Source of the DNA: Limoniibacter endophyticus
Lineage (GTDB): Bacteria > Pseudomonadota > Alphaproteobacteria > Rhizobiales > Rhizobiaceae
Length of the DNA: 64,000 bases
Assembly (NCBI RefSeq): GCF_014652835.1
Contig: NZ_BMZO01000005.1
Location: 177,535-241,534, forward strand
Reading direction: 5' to 3'
Positions 44,287-52,948 of the stretch are shown in pieces (the first letter of the stretch is position 1; each line of letters opens with the position of its first letter). A model generated the notes under the pieces. The model saw nothing but the letters and a program-made list of their open reading frames with translations, was not told where the DNA came from and ran no database searches. Both the position numbers and the translations under genes were made by a program.

Positions 44287-45044
44287 GCGCATTTCTCGAA
44301 AATGACAGCGCCCGTCAGATTGGCCGCGGCATCGCAGGCGCCCTGCTGGTCGCCGTCATCTGGGAGCTTTCTGCCCGCGGGCTGAACCTTCCGGCCTATG
44401 TGCTGCCGTCCGTCTCCAGTATCCTGAGCGGCATGGTGGGCGATGCGGCTAATCTGCTCGCCGCGGCCCACTTCACTGCGGCAGAGGCGCTGTCAGGATA
44501 CGCGATCGGCTGCCTGATAGGCATCGCGGCCGCCGTGCTGGTGACCATGATCCCGGTCGCCAGAAGCGTGGTGCTGCCGCTGGCCACAGCGATCAACTCA
44601 GTGCCGGTGGTCGCCTATTCGCCGCTGGTGCTTCTCTGGTTCGGCATGGGCATGGCCTCGAAGATCGTCATGGTCGCGGTTGCCGTCAGCTTCACCATCT
44701 TCCTCAGCACCATTGCCGGACTCGACCGGGTTGATCGCAAGTCTGTCGACCTGATCCGATCCTTCGGCGCCGGTCGATTGACGGTTCTCTGGCGTCTCCG
44801 CCTGCCCACGGCCTTGCCGTTGATCATCGCCGGCATGCGTGTATCGACCGTGCGCAGCGTCATCGTCGCCATCGTCACCGAGATGCTCGGCGCCTATGGC
44901 GGGCTCGGCTGGGTGATCTATCAGGCGGTGCTGCAGATCGATTTCGTCAAAGTCTGGGCCGCCATCATCGTCGCTTCCGCGATTAGCCTCACCTTCTTCG
45001 GCGCGATCAGCTTAGTAGAGCGTCGCTGCATTTTCTGGAGATAA
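44283..45044 (+). CDS. NitT/TauT-type ABC transporter permease 2
   Basis: A 253-residue permease with the coupling loop SVDLIRSFGAGRLTVLWRLR and TM segments such as GIAGALLVAVIWELSARGL and VVAYSPLVLLWFGMGMASKI. The ATG at 44283 overlaps the stop of permease 1 (ATGA). Second membrane subunit of the THI5-type importer. Confidence 0.93.
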   Translation: MSAFLENDSARQIGRGIAGALLVAVIWELSARGLNLPAYVLPSVSSILSGMVGDAANLLAAAHFTAAEALSGYAIGCLIGIAAAVLVTMIPVARSVVLPLATAINSVPVVAYSPLVLLWFGMGMASKIVMVAVAVSFTIFLSTIAGLDRVDRKSVDLIRSFGAGRLTVLWRLRLPTALPLIIAGMRVSTVRSVIVAIVTEMLGAYGGLGWVIYQAVLQIDFVKVWAAIIVASAISLTFFGAISLVERRCIFWR

Positions 45045-45051
45045 GCATAGC

Positions 45052-46347
45052 ATGAAACGCATGATGCATTTTGGTCTCTTCCTGCTAGGCACTGGCAGTC
45101 ATGTCGCGGGATGGCGCGTGCCTGGGGCGATCGACAGCTTCCAGGATATCGAGATGGTCAAGCGGATCGCCCAGGAAGCGGAGCGCGGACTGTTCGATTT
45201 AATATTCATGGGCGACAATCTGCATGCCGATCCGGCGGCGCATCCATCCTACACGGCCCGCCTCGAGCCGCTGACGCTGTTGTCGGCCGTTGCGGGCGCC
45301 ACTCAGCATATCGGTCTTGGCGCCACGGTCTCGACGACCTATAGCGATCCCTTCACGGTCGCGCGCGTCTTCGCCTCGCTAGATCACTTGAGCGGTGGGC
45401 GCGCAGCCTGGAACGCGGTAACTACGGCAAACCCGACGGCGGCCGCCAATTTCGGTACGGTGCATCCCGATCATTCCAAGCGCTACGAGATCGCCGAGGA
45501 GTTCCTCACCGTGGTGCGCGGGCTGTGGGACTGCTGGGCTGACGACGCGATCATCGCCGATCGTGAAACTGGCGTCTATATCGACCCGGCAAAGGTCCGT
45601 GCGCTCGACCATGAGGGCGCGCATTTTAAGGTGAAGGGACCGCTCAATATCGGTCGCTCGCCACAAGGCCAGCCGATCATCCTGCAGGCCGGGGGCTCTG
45701 GTCCGGGTCAGGAGTTGGCGGCGAAATCGGCCGATGTAGTGTTTTCCGTCACCCAGGACCTCGAGGAGGCGCGGATCTTCTACCGTTCGGTTAAGGACCG
45801 GTTGCCGAAATACGGCCGCGCAGACAATAGCATGGTCATCCTGCCGGGCATCATGCCCATCGTCGGGCGGACCGAGCGTGAGGCCCATGATAAGCTCGCA
45901 CAATTGCAGGGCTTCATCAGCGAGACCAATGCACTGTCGCTGTTGTCCGATCGCTTCGGCATCGACATGAGCGTCTATGATCTCGATGGCCCGATCCCCG
46001 AGGGTCTCAAGCCGTCCGACAACTACCACGCCTTCGCCAAGGTCATGCTCGACAAGGCGCGGCGCGAGAGCATGAAGCTGCGTGACGTCTATAACCTGAT
46101 GGCGGCGGCGCGCGGCCACTGGGTCCTTTGTGGTACGCCGAACTATATCGCCGACACGCTGGAAACCTGGTTCCATACGGGGGCGGCCGACGGGTTCAAT
46201 ATCATGCCCTCGCATTTCCCCGACGGATTGACCGACTTCGTCGACATGGTCGTGCCGCTTTTGCAGAAGCGCGGACTTTACAGGGCAACCTATGAAGCTG
46301 GGACACTACGCGACCGAATGGGCTTCGACCGCCCGCAGAGGGCCTGA
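45052..46347 (+). CDS. LLM-class flavin-dependent monooxygenase (NtaA/DszA/RutA-like)
   Basis: A 431-residue bacterial luciferase-like monooxygenase of the NtaA/SnaA/DszA group. Visible are GAIDSFQDIEMVKRIAQEAE, LFDLIFMGDNL, LEPLTLLSAVAGATQHIGLG, TVSTTYSDPFTVAR, ASLDHLSGGRAAWNAVT and GSPQGQPIILQAG-like sequence. It uses reduced FMN and oxygen to open rings or cleave C-N/C-S bonds; it needs an external reductase. The flavin reductase gene follows by 20 nt, an obvious two-component pair. RutA-like uracil ring opening is the nearest parallel, but exact chemistry is unknown. Confidence 0.92.
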   Translation: MKRMMHFGLFLLGTGSHVAGWRVPGAIDSFQDIEMVKRIAQEAERGLFDLIFMGDNLHADPAAHPSYTARLEPLTLLSAVAGATQHIGLGATVSTTYSDPFTVARVFASLDHLSGGRAAWNAVTTANPTAAANFGTVHPDHSKRYEIAEEFLTVVRGLWDCWADDAIIADRETGVYIDPAKVRALDHEGAHFKVKGPLNIGRSPQGQPIILQAGGSGPGQELAAKSADVVFSVTQDLEEARIFYRSVKDRLPKYGRADNSMVILPGIMPIVGRTEREAHDKLAQLQGFISETNALSLLSDRFGIDMSVYDLDGPIPEGLKPSDNYHAFAKVMLDKARRESMKLRDVYNLMAAARGHWVLCGTPNYIADTLETWFHTGAADGFNIMPSHFPDGLTDFVDMVVPLLQKRGLYRATYEAGTLRDRMGFDRPQRA

Positions 46348-46367
46348 GGACAACGGTATTGGGTGCC

Positions 46368-46859
46368 ATGGATCATCGTTTCGATATCGTCGACAGCAAG
46401 GCGTTCCGGTCCGGGATGTCGAGGCTTGGGGCCGCTGTCAACATCATCACCACGCAGGGCGTGGACGGCCCTCATGGCTTCACCGCCTCTGCGGTCTGCA
46501 GCGTCAGCGACTCGCCAGCGACGCTACTTGCCTGCATCAACCGTTCGGCCTCCTGTTTCCCAGCCTTTGAGGCTGCGCGCTACTTCTGCGTCAACACGCT
46601 TGCCCCGCATCATGAGCCGATCGCCGATCTCTTTGGCGGCAAGACACCTATGGCGGAGCGCTTTTTGGCGGGTGGATGGGAGGCGGGCAAGTCCGGTGTG
46701 CCGGTGCTTGATGATGCCTTGGTGAGCTTCGAATGCTGCCTGTCGCACTTCATCGACCAGGAGACACATCGCGTGTTGTTCGGCTCGATCATTGGTATCC
46801 GCGCAACTACCGAGAATTCAGCCCTTCTTTATCAGGACCGTCGGTACGTTAGAATATGA
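46368..46859 (+). CDS. Flavin reductase (RutF/HpaC-like)
   Basis: A 163-residue flavin reductase-like protein with FRSGMSRLGAAVNIITTQG, GPHGFTASAVCSVSDSP (flavin-binding), LACINRSASCFPAF and FCVNTLAPHHEPIADLFGG. It supplies FMNH2 to the preceding monooxygenase. The ATG at 46368 fits the family, but the Shine-Dalgarno GAGGA is spaced better for a TTG 9 nt upstream, so the start is uncertain. The C-terminus (LLYQDRRYVRI) matches the usual family end, so the gene looks complete. Confidence 0.88.
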   Translation: MDHRFDIVDSKAFRSGMSRLGAAVNIITTQGVDGPHGFTASAVCSVSDSPATLLACINRSASCFPAFEAARYFCVNTLAPHHEPIADLFGGKTPMAERFLAGGWEAGKSGVPVLDDALVSFECCLSHFIDQETHRVLFGSIIGIRATTENSALLYQDRRYVRI

Positions 46860-47409
46860 GGCCGCCTATGTTTTGCTCGGGGTGCTATTAGCAATACCAC
46901 CTGCGCGGAACGCTGGCTCCACGACAGCCGGTTGCACTTCGACTTCCTATCTTTGCTTCAAGGTCGGACACAGTTAATTGCGTCTAACGGGAGATGAGTT
47001 CCGCTTCAGCACTGGGATTGGGGCCAAAAATGTACATCTCTGCAGACACAGGCCCCGCAACTAGTTCCTACGCTACACTGTGTGCAGTAGCCCAAAAATT
47101 GTGATCCAGTGTGTAAAAAACGCTACGAGCGTCAGAAGACCCCCATGAAACGAAGACACTCTGCGTGAACTCAAAAGGATTCGTCCAGTTCGTCGGTGTG
47201 CTCTCCCGTCCGTCCGCTCCAGCACCTGAACGGCGGGTTCCGCACTCACCGTCTCCGCGAAATTCGAAGAAGCCTGTCCGTTGATAGATCTGATCCACGA
47301 GGCGAACGATTAGTGTTGATGAGGTAAAGATCGGATCCCTGGCATGAACGATGCCTCCATGGCCTCCGTCATTAGGCGCTCTCCGGAGGCGGCGAAGGAG
47401 AAGCCGTAA
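46860..47409. other. Intergenic stretch after the catabolic operon
   Basis: About 550 bp with no gene I can support. A 134-codon minus-strand frame (47068-47472) exists but matches no family I recognise and has no Shine-Dalgarno. The region ends at the decayed MmgE/PrpD fragment. Confidence 0.45.
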
Positions 47410-47506
47410 CATTCGGCACCTCGCATGATTGCCGCTCCGTGAGCCGCGTTGATCATCGGGACTGCAGCCCACGCGCTCGACTTCGATGATACCGGCGCTA
47501 ACCCGG
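47410..47506 (+). pseudogene. Fragment of MmgE/PrpD-family gene
   Basis: One plus-strand frame reads HSAPRMIAAP, a TGA stop (47440-47442), then AALIIGTAAHALDFDDTGAN. The second part matches the conserved N-terminal motif of MmgE/PrpD (2-methylcitrate dehydratase-like) proteins, NGTAAHALDFDD. The in-frame TGA is a probable one-base change from a TGG tryptophan codon. Nothing of the family continues on either side, so this is a small remnant. No function is expected. Confidence 0.55.
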
Positions 47507-47571
47507 TAAAAATACTTTTAAATCAATATTCAAACAAAATTGGCTTTTGCTTTGTACCGTTAAAGGACTTG

Positions 47572-48924
47572 CTAGGCCGCGCAGGCCTCGATCACGCGGT
47601 TGCGGCCGCTACGTTTTGCCTCGTAAAGCGCCCTATCTGCCGCGTTGATCAGATATTCGTAATCTGGGTGCCCTTCGAAGGTTGCAACGCCGATCGATGC
47701 CGTGATTTTCAGGTTTTCGTGCTCTGATAGCGGGATATCAAGGGCGGCCAGTCGCTGCCTGATGCGTTCGGCGATTGTCAACGCCTCAGTTCGACCTGTT
47801 TCGACCAGGACAATGAGAAACTCCTCGCCACCATATCGGAAAACGAAATCGCTTACCCGGACGAAGTCGAGAAGGGTTGCTGCCGTGTGGCTGAGCGCTA
47901 TGTCTCCAACCGAGTGGCCATGGGTATCATTGATAGACTTGAAATGATCGATATCGACCATGAGGACGGACAGTTCCGAAGGTCCTTCCTTTGCGAGGGT
48001 GATCTCGCGGCTGAGAACCGAAGGCAGGAAGCGCCGGTTCAAGGCTCGCGTCAGCGGATCAGTGCCGTTCTCGACGTTTGCTGCTGCCTGGAAGAGATCA
48101 TTCAGATGGAACTTTACCTCGTCCATACGCTCCTGAAGAGCGACGATGGAGGAGGGCGTCTCACTGTCGATCGACGGGAGCAGATCTTCATCAACTTCGA
48201 TCATGAGCTTTTCGATGCTACGGAGGATAGGCGAGCCTTGGAACAAGAGTGCCGCACGGTGGCGGACCCAGAGGCCGAAAGGGGAAGCTGAAAGAGAAAC
48301 CGGGAGTGTTTTGTTGCCGCGACCCAGAAGCCCGAACAGCACCGACTGGCTCCATTCCATCAGTGCCGCGCGCTGGGTTTCTCTTTCCAGGTTGATATCC
48401 TGGCCGAGCGAAAACAGGCGGAAGGCTTCATCCGTTTGGACGCGACGGGTCGTGTCGGTGACGTAGGATCTCGTCATCAGACGCATGGAATAGTCGACCA
48501 ACTCGCCGAGGAGAATGAGCGTCGTCGCAACCTGTACAGCATCGGGATTGTTTTGCGCCACTCGCCTTGAAATTTCGCTCTTGAGAAGGGTCATTCCTTC
48601 CATCACCAGATGGTTCGGAATCTTCAGCCGGGCATGGACTTCACCGATCTTGATCTGGCGTGCGTCGAAGCCTGAAAGATCTCCGTCTGGATCAGTCTGA
48701 ACTAAATCCAGAAGCCAGCGGCGGAGCGAGGAATGAAGGCGGTCGTTGACGACGGAATGGCTGAGGAAAGTCGAACCTTCACTATGGGTGAGGAATACTG
48801 AATAAAATTTGCCGACGAGCGCATCCACATGCTCGTGGACGATCTGCGTAAGAATTCCGCGACTTTGAACAAGAGATGCCTCCGGCGTGCTTTCCCAAAT
48901 GGATAGTCCTGGCTTCTCAGTCAT
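47572..48924 (-). CDS. Globin-coupled diguanylate cyclase
   Basis: A 450-residue protein. Residues ~10-160 form a globin-coupled sensor domain in which IGEVHARLKIPNHLVMEG carries the expected proximal heme histidine. A helical middle domain (~170-280) follows. The C-terminal GGDEF domain has DPLTRALNRRFL, VDIDHFKSINDTHGH and RYGGEEF (active form). An RVSD inhibitory I-site lies five residues before GGEEF, so c-di-GMP feedback is expected. It probably makes c-di-GMP in response to oxygen or redox gas binding, like DosC. Single gene with ATG preceded by GGGG at 10 nt. Confidence 0.9.
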   Translation of the reverse strand: MTEKPGLSIWESTPEASLVQSRGILTQIVHEHVDALVGKFYSVFLTHSEGSTFLSHSVVNDRLHSSLRRWLLDLVQTDPDGDLSGFDARQIKIGEVHARLKIPNHLVMEGMTLLKSEISRRVAQNNPDAVQVATTLILLGELVDYSMRLMTRSYVTDTTRRVQTDEAFRLFSLGQDINLERETQRAALMEWSQSVLFGLLGRGNKTLPVSLSASPFGLWVRHRAALLFQGSPILRSIEKLMIEVDEDLLPSIDSETPSSIVALQERMDEVKFHLNDLFQAAANVENGTDPLTRALNRRFLPSVLSREITLAKEGPSELSVLMVDIDHFKSINDTHGHSVGDIALSHTAATLLDFVRVSDFVFRYGGEEFLIVLVETGRTEALTIAERIRQRLAALDIPLSEHENLKITASIGVATFEGHPDYEYLINAADRALYEAKRSGRNRVIEACAA

Positions 48925-49453
48925 TTGTATTTACCCCGATTCAACGAGGACTGCGTAACCAGTGGTTGCTTCCGGATCAAGGCGTGAACTGTTTAAAAGA
49001 AGACGATCTCGTTTCCCCTGAACGAGGAGACTGCTGGCGGGCGTAGTCGTCGGCGAAGATGCTTTCAGAATAGACGCTGCTTTCGGCGCGATAGAGTAAA
49101 AGCCGCGACCTTCGCCATTGATGCAGGTGGATGCCCTGCGTCTCGGAGTGGCGGGTGAAACCTTGTGCGCGAATAACCTCCCCATAACGCAGAACCGTCG
49201 ACTGCGGATTGATAATTGTGTCTCCGGCGCAAAGAGCTTTGCCAGGACCTTGCGGGGAAATCGCAAAAGCGTTTCCCCAATCCAGTTCGCAATCATCGGG
49301 ACGAGGCAGGCTGGACTGCGCCGCGATGATCGCATCGCAGCTGGTCCGGCTTGGTCAGGATTACGCACTAAATATTGCCGCCGGGAGTTCTGAAATCCTG
49401 CCCCAGCGCAGCCACTGGAATGAGTGCGACCGGAAATGGAAGTGTAGGCCGCA
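48925..49453. other. Intergenic region without supported gene
   Basis: About 530 bp between the cyclase start and the acr3 stop. Open frames on both strands give low-complexity S/R/P-rich translations with no recognisable domain. It should contain the cyclase promoter at its left side (48925-49000). Confidence 0.45.
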
Positions 49454-50503
49454 TCAATGTCTGGTCCCGAGCGCGGCTTTGTCACCGCGTTCATACCATC
49501 CCTTGGAGCGGTTGACGATCCAGACAACTGAAAGCATGACAGGCACCTCGATCAACACGCCCACAACAGTGGCGAGCGCAGCACCGGAATGAAAGCCGAA
49601 CAAACTGATCGCCGCTGCAACCGCCAGCTCGAAAAAATTGGATGCGCCAATCAAGGCAGACGGACCGGCGACGCAGTGCTGCTCCCCCGAGATACGGTTG
49701 AGGAGGTAGGCCAGCCCGGAATTGAAATAGACCTGGATCAGGATAGGCACGGCGAGGAGCGCAATAACCATGGGCTGTGCGATAATCTGCTCGCCCTGAA
49801 AACCGAACAACAGGATCAGCGTCGCCAGCAATGCCACAAGTGAAATCGGCCCCAGACTGCGAAGCGCCCGGTCAAGTGCTGCTTGTCCGTCCGCTGCGAG
49901 CAGGCGGCGGCGCAGGATCTGGGCGATGATGACCGGAATTGCAATATAAAGCATCACCGATAAGACGAGCGTTCCCCATGGCACGGTGATGGCGGAGAGG
50001 CCGAGCAGAAGGCCGACGATGGGCGCGAATGCGATCACCATGATCGCGTCGTTGAGCGCGACTTGGCTTAGAGTGAAATGTGGTTCACCTTTGGTGAGAT
50101 TCGACCAGACGAATACCATCGCCGTACAGGGAGCGGCGGCAAGGATGATGAGCCCGGCAATATAGCTGTCGATCTGGCCGGCCGGAAGCAATGGCCGGAA
50201 CAGCCAGCCAATGAACAGCCAGCCAAGCAGCCCCATCGAAAAGGGTTTTACCGCCCAATTCACGAAGAGCGTCACGCTGATGCCGCGCCAATGCCGACCG
50301 ACCTCGCCAAGGGCGGCGAAATCGACCTTGAGCAGCATCGGAATGACCATAAGCCAGATCAGCGCGGCCACCGGAATATTGACCTTGGCGATCTCTGCTG
50401 CGCCGACCAGTTGAAATAGGCCGGGTATGAAATGACCGAGCGAAATACCCGTGACGATGCAAAGGGCGACCCAGAGAGTCAGATAGCGTTCAAAGATGGA
50501 CAT
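49454..50503 (-). CDS. acr3: ACR3-family arsenite efflux transporter
   Basis: A 349-residue ACR3 transporter with about ten TM helices: FERYLTLWVALCIVTGISLG at the start, IPVAALIWLMVIPMLLKVDF, AAPCTAMVFVWSNLTKGEP (conserved cysteine required for As(III)) and GASNFFELAVAAAISLFG. It exports arsenite out of the cell. ATG at 50503 is chosen because the longer frame would run into arsC. Last gene of the arsR-arsC-acr3 operon, 7 nt after arsC. Confidence 0.95.
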   Translation of the reverse strand: MSIFERYLTLWVALCIVTGISLGHFIPGLFQLVGAAEIAKVNIPVAALIWLMVIPMLLKVDFAALGEVGRHWRGISVTLFVNWAVKPFSMGLLGWLFIGWLFRPLLPAGQIDSYIAGLIILAAAPCTAMVFVWSNLTKGEPHFTLSQVALNDAIMVIAFAPIVGLLLGLSAITVPWGTLVLSVMLYIAIPVIIAQILRRRLLAADGQAALDRALRSLGPISLVALLATLILLFGFQGEQIIAQPMVIALLAVPILIQVYFNSGLAYLLNRISGEQHCVAGPSALIGASNFFELAVAAAISLFGFHSGAALATVVGVLIEVPVMLSVVWIVNRSKGWYERGDKAALGTRH

Positions 50504-50510
50504 AGCTTCT

Positions 50511-50936
50511 CTATACCTTCGGCGTGTAGCCGCTCCGCTCATCGACGACGTGCTCACCGTCCTCCTTGATGAATACCGCTTGTTGCGGCGGCAGCAGCTC
50601 GAGAACTTCCTCAGACGGACGGCAGAGCTTCACGCCTTTGGGACTGATGACGACAGGACGGTTGATGAGGATCGGATGCGTCATCATTGCATCTAGAAGC
50701 TGGTCATCCGTCAGTCCCGGATCATCCAGTCCGAGCGCGGTATAGGGAGTGTCCTTTTTCCGCAGCAGAGCACGAAGGTCAGTACCCATTCGCTCTATGA
50801 GTTGCACCAGCATTGCCCGGCTTGGTGGCGTCTTCAGATACTCGATGACGTGCGGTTCGATACCCGAATTCCGGATCATGGCGAGAGTGTTGCGAGACGT
50901 GCCGCAATCGGGATTATGATAGATGATAATGTCCAT
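50511..50936 (-). CDS. arsC: Arsenate reductase (glutaredoxin-dependent)
   Basis: A 141-residue ArsC of the E. coli plasmid type: IIYHNPDCGTSRNTLAMIRN with the catalytic cysteine at residue 11, then EYLKTPPSRAMLVQLIERMG, TPYTALGLDD and ILINRPVV with the conserved arginine. It reduces arsenate to arsenite using glutathione/glutaredoxin; arsenite is then exported by Acr3. Separated by about 69 nt from arsR. Confidence 0.95.
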   Translation of the reverse strand: MDIIIYHNPDCGTSRNTLAMIRNSGIEPHVIEYLKTPPSRAMLVQLIERMGTDLRALLRKKDTPYTALGLDDPGLTDDQLLDAMMTHPILINRPVVISPKGVKLCRPSEEVLELLPPQQAVFIKEDGEHVVDERSGYTPKV

Positions 50937-51005
50937 GGCAGACCCGTATAGCAGTGGTTGGAGAAGAGGGACGTGGAACGTTAGAGAACCCTTCCGCAGG
51001 TACGG

Positions 51006-51371
51006 TCAGGCGCAACCGGACCCCTTCGGGACTTCGCAGCAGGAGGACAGAGCGGCAACAGCGGGATTGCACACCTCTGGATGGCCTTGGCAGCAATCGC
51101 GCATCAGGAATTCGATTAGCGCCGCCAATGAGGGCAGGGCGGCGCTATAGATGATCGATCGCCCGTCACGACGTGAAATGACCAACCCCGCCTGCTCGAG
51201 ATGGCTCAGATGAAAAGACATGCGGGAAGAGGATGCACCGTCCATCGCCTCACCGATCGCGCCCGCGGACATTCCTCCAGGGCCGGCCGCTACGAGCAGC
51301 CGCACGATCCGCAAGCGTGTTTCTTGCGACAGGGCCGCAAAGGCTTCAAGAGCTTTTCCTTCGTTCATCAT
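51006..51371 (-). CDS. arsR: ArsR-family metalloregulator
   Basis: A 121-residue winged-helix repressor: LEAFAALSQETRLRIVRLLV, MSAGAIGEAMDGASSSRMSF and HLSHLEQAGLVISRRDGRSI. The C-terminal cysteines (RDCCQGHPEVC, SSCCEVP) probably form the As(III) site, in a place unlike E. coli ArsR (which uses CxC in the HTH), so it is of the C-terminal-cysteine type. It represses the operon until arsenite binds. Start is one of two adjacent ATGs (51371 or 51368), directly next to its own operator. Confidence 0.93.
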   Translation of the reverse strand: MMNEGKALEAFAALSQETRLRIVRLLVAAGPGGMSAGAIGEAMDGASSSRMSFHLSHLEQAGLVISRRDGRSIIYSAALPSLAALIEFLMRDCCQGHPEVCNPAVAALSSCCEVPKGSGCA

Positions 51372-51372
51372 C

Positions 51373-51402
51373 TCAATATCTCAATAAGTGTTGAGATATT
51401 GA
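51373..51402. promoter_or_regulatory. ArsR operator, perfect 12-bp dyad
   Basis: TCAATATCTCAA (51373-51384) and TTGAGATATTGA (51391-51402) form an exact inverted repeat with a 6-nt spacer, beginning 1 nt upstream of the arsR ATG. Binding here would block both transcription and translation start of the ars operon. Confidence 0.85.
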
Positions 51403-51469
51403 ATACACCACGAAATTGTCCTGCGCTAGTCCTAAATATTCCGGCTCTGATTGGCGCGGCGTGATGAGT

Positions 51470-52051
51470 TCAGGCCTCTGCGTCCATATCCAGAAAATCC
51501 TCGGTTGTCATCAATCGCAACTGAACGGAAAAGCGATCTCCAAGCAGCTTGATGGAGGCATCATGCGTCTCGTCTGCACCGCTGCAAACGGCGTCGGTGA
51601 GGAGGATGACGTGATAGCCCAGATCAATCGCACCAAGGACCGTTGCGAGCACGCAGACATCCGTCTCGCCTCCGCTTATCGCCAGCGTGTCAACGCGGGT
51701 CTCCTGAAGGTGCGCATTGAGTTCGCCTCCAAGCCAAGGGGAAAAGGTGGTCTTGGCAAAACTGCGGGCCGGAGGGGTGTGTCGAGCCATGGCAGGAACA
51801 AGCTCAAGCATCTCAGGGGCAAGCATTTCCCCCGTCATTACGCGCCATTTTTCATAATAACTCCGCCATGCTCCTGGAGCATCCTCAGCCCGTTTGGGCG
51901 GAATGAATCGTGTGAAGATGGTTTTTTCGGGAGCACGGCCAACAAGCTCCTCCAATTGCGGCGTTATCTTCATCAGCCATGGCACCTGCCAGGGTGTGTC
52001 TTCCGCAAACATTCTTTGGACGTCCACGCAAATATGTCGCCACTCAGCCAT
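51470..52051 (-). CDS. Isochorismatase-family cysteine hydrolase
   Basis: A 193-residue cysteine hydrolase. CVDVQRMFAEDTPW gives the catalytic aspartate, SFAKTTFSPWLG the lysine, and AISGGETDVCVLATVLGAID the nucleophile cysteine. Members hydrolyse amides such as nicotinamide, ureidoacrylate or N-carbamoylsarcosine. No signal peptide. It is adjacent to nadE (48 nt, same strand), which raises a nicotinamide/NAD salvage role; family alone cannot show it. Confidence 0.88.
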   Translation of the reverse strand: MAEWRHICVDVQRMFAEDTPWQVPWLMKITPQLEELVGRAPEKTIFTRFIPPKRAEDAPGAWRSYYEKWRVMTGEMLAPEMLELVPAMARHTPPARSFAKTTFSPWLGGELNAHLQETRVDTLAISGGETDVCVLATVLGAIDLGYHVILLTDAVCSGADETHDASIKLLGDRFSVQLRLMTTEDFLDMDAEA

Positions 52052-52099
52052 TGATTTTCTCCAGATGCTGGCTTGCTACCAAAGCGCGTCGCATTCGCT

Positions 52100-52948
52100 T
52101 TAATTCCGATCAGAAGGCCGGATCGATGTCATCGTTACCGGAAGCGCCCGCTTGTGTGCGGTCTTCCGATACGCTTCCGCGATACGTTCCTTTGAAGCGG
52201 GTGCAATATTCTTCCCCTCCAGAAAGTCGTCGATTTCGTCATAGGTTACGCCGTAGACGTCTTCGTCGGGCAGTAAGGGTTTGTTGGTCTCCAGGTCTGC
52301 CGTCGGAACCTTGACGATCAGATTCTCCGGTGCGCCAAGATGTCTTGCAATCGCCCGCACGCGACGTTTGTTCAGGCCGGCCAGCGGTAGGATGTCCGCT
52401 GCTCCATCGCCGAATTTCGTATAAAATCCCATTAGGGCTTCAGCCGCGTGGTCAGTGCCGATCACAAGGCCTCCCAATGCTCCGGCAATGGCATATTGCG
52501 CGATCATGCGCTGACGTGCCTTCACATTGCCGGCGATAAAGTGCTGCGGCGCACCGTTCTGCAGCACGCCCGTATCCGCTACCGTCTCCATCATGGCGTC
52601 CGTTGCGGGCTGGATATTGATAGTGTGAAGCTGGTCAGGGCCGATCACGGCGAGCGCAGCTTGTGCATCTGCCTCATCTGCTTGTCTCCCGTATGGAAGG
52701 CGGAGGGCAACGAACTCAGCATGATATTCCAAAGTTCGAAGCTCCAGGACGGCGCGCTGCGCAAGCATCCCCGCCGCAAGCGAGTCGATCCCGCCGCTGA
52801 TGCCGAGCACGTAGTGTTTCAGGCCCGAGCGAACGAGATAGTGCTTGAGGAACTCTATGCGCCTGGCTGCTTCCTCCTCTGCATCAAAGGCTTTCTGTAC
52901 GTCCAAGGTTTCAATGATTGCAGATTGGTCAAACATGCCTCTATCCAT
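52100..52948 (-). CDS. nadE: NH3-dependent NAD synthetase
   Basis: A ~282-residue ammonia-dependent NAD synthetase that converts nicotinate adenine dinucleotide to NAD. AEEEAARRIEFLKHYL aligns with the E. coli enzyme, followed by LGISGGIDSLAAGMLAQ (P-loop), PYGRQADEADAQ, NVKARQRM, GTDHAAEALMGFYTKFGDG and KVPTADL. No glutaminase domain. Start uncertain: ATG 52948, ATG 52936 or TTG 52969; none has a strong Shine-Dalgarno. The palindrome-rich 53090-53125 region lies upstream. Confidence 0.92.
   Translation of the reverse strand: MDRGMFDQSAIIETLDVQKAFDAEEEAARRIEFLKHYLVRSGLKHYVLGISGGIDSLAAGMLAQRAVLELRTLEYHAEFVALRLPYGRQADEADAQAALAVIGPDQLHTINIQPATDAMMETVADTGVLQNGAPQHFIAGNVKARQRMIAQYAIAGALGGLVIGTDHAAEALMGFYTKFGDGAADILPLAGLNKRRVRAIARHLGAPENLIVKVPTADLETNKPLLPDEDVYGVTYDEIDDFLEGKNIAPASKERIAEAYRKTAHKRALPVTMTSIRPSDRN

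Noticed and set aside
47068-47472. A 134-codon minus-strand frame
   Set aside because: No family pattern or Shine-Dalgarno. The other strand here contains an MmgE/PrpD remnant, so the region looks decayed.
48931-49527. A 198-codon minus-strand frame before the cyclase
   Set aside because: Low-complexity S/R/P-rich translation overlapping the acr3 end; no domain or ribosome-binding site.
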